This document shows, in pieces, positions 48,969 to 49,404 of a DNA stretch of 49,404 nt. Under the pieces are notes generated by a model that saw nothing but the letters and a program-made list of their open reading frames with translations, did not search any database and was not told the origin of the DNA. Both the position numbers and the translations under genes were made by a program. Where the stretch lies: assembly GCA_964484185.1 (NCBI GenBank), contig CAZAEQ010000033.1, positions 1-49,404 on the forward strand. Reading direction: 5' to 3'. The DNA is from F1-120-MAGs238 sp964484185. GTDB taxonomy: Bacteria; Planctomycetota; Phycisphaerae; Phycisphaerales; UBA1924. Positions within the stretch are counted from its first letter, which is position 1; each line of letters opens with the position of its first letter.

Positions 48969-49404
48969 TTAATACAGGTTGTACTTCTTGCCCTGTGAGT
49001 CAACTTCACCGGCAGTGGTGTTGGACACGATGTTGCCCGCGCCATCGTAAATCCAGCCAATACCCGCACCATCAGCGGCGGCAATACCAATGCTGCCCTT
49101 CTTGGCGCCAACTGGAAGCGGTGGAATCGCGTTGATGTATGTTCCAAAGATAAACGCGCCGGTTTTAGTTGCGTTGACAGTACCGGCGGCGTTGCTGTAC
49201 GTGGTCAGCTGTGCCACGACATCAGTTGTTGAGGGATACACACCATCGTGTTCGGTCTGGAACAGATCGATCGCATTGCGAAGAACGCGAAGATTGGCTG
49301 TGAGAGTTGACTCGGTGGCGCCGGTCGCACCACGGCTCATGCGCGGGACGGCGATCGCGGCGATAATGCCGATGATCACTACCACGATGACAAGTTCGAT
49401 CATA
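48969..49404 (-). CDS. Major pseudopilin/pilin (GspG-like), 5' end cut by the window
   Basis: The visible 145 residues begin inside the prepilin helix (MIELVIVVVIIGIIAAIAVPRMSRGA) and lack the leader and the Phe of a GFTMIEL site, which lies beyond 49404. The mature part LRVLRNAIDLFQTEHDGVYPSTTDVVAQL is the GspG-type helix; the C-terminus (AGIGWIYDGAGNIVSNTTAGEVDSQGKKY) has the glycine-rich region of major pseudopilins. It heads the minus-strand operon of five pilin-like genes. Confidence 0.88.
   Translation of the reverse strand, partial: MIELVIVVVIIGIIAAIAVPRMSRGATGATESTLTANLRVLRNAIDLFQTEHDGVYPSTTDVVAQLTTYSNAAGTVNATKTGAFIFGTYINAIPPLPVGAKKGSIGIAAADGAGIGWIYDGAGNIVSNTTAGEVDSQGKKYNLY

Overview
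The window (49.4 kb, one 10-N scaffold gap) looks like a chromosomal piece of a Planctomycetota bacterium, most likely Phycisphaerae. The main reasons are two secreted proteins ending in GC-type dockerin repeats (ADFN..D...DFFDYLDF), membrane-anchored zinc-ribbon proteins of the C..C..DL...CPECG type, a Ser/Thr kinase fused to a membrane segment and TPRs, a pseudopilin operon and many lineage-style hypothetical proteins. The assignment is an inference from gene content; no rRNA is present.

Layout. 1-2.2 kb: tail of an unknown gene, two translationally coupled zinc-ribbon membrane proteins, and an AF2212-like antitoxin/VapC pair. 2.3-6.1 kb: pyruvate dehydrogenase E1 alpha, E1 beta, a 66-aa membrane ORF and E2. 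6.1-14.8 kb: exported amidohydrolase, zinc-ribbon membrane protein, MsrB-MsrA fusion, outer-membrane-type protein, Gly/Pro-rich secreted protein, HflX and a lipoprotein. 14.9-23.8 kb is the most accessory-looking part. It holds two paralogous Fn3-like proteins, each preceded by a 21-bp (7-codon) degenerate tandem array, and two tandem 503-aa dockerin proteins that share a conserved upstream block. It also holds tRNA-Thr(CGT) with a 26-bp duplication of its 3' end around a small inverted-repeat insert, a PD-(D/E)XK nuclease-like protein, and several short dispersed-type repeats. 24-31 kb: fucose/rhamnose-type mutarotase, divergent from a sugar-binding lipoprotein, an RbsC-like permease, a fucokinase/GDP-fucose pyrophosphorylase fusion, an SGNH hydrolase and an exported TIM-barrel isomerase-like protein. 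31-36 kb: secretin-N-like exported protein, Cys-rich membrane protein and Ser/Thr kinase. 35.9-38.8 kb: glycine decarboxylase (gcvP), split only by the N gap. 39-46 kb: multicopper oxidase, 3D-domain protein, HtpX, two unknown proteins, LAB_N protein with GT2 glycosyltransferase, and a [2Fe-2S] ferredoxin. 46-49.4 kb: five pilin-like genes on the minus strand, the first cut by the window end.

How the genes work together. The PDH genes make a complex that still needs E3 from elsewhere. The 24-29 kb genes form a plausible fucose uptake and activation route (import, anomer conversion, 1-kinase and guanylyltransferase), but no transporter ATPase is present. The kinase is coupled by ATGA overlap to an unknown membrane protein. 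The pilin genes are joined by successive ATGA overlaps and should make one transcript for a type II secretion or type IV pilus-like apparatus. Convergent gene pairs are packed with 0-3 bp between stop codons in three places.

The least explained signals are the two 21-bp arrays with their shared position upstream of the paralogous Fn3-like genes, and the tRNA-Thr 3'-end duplication.
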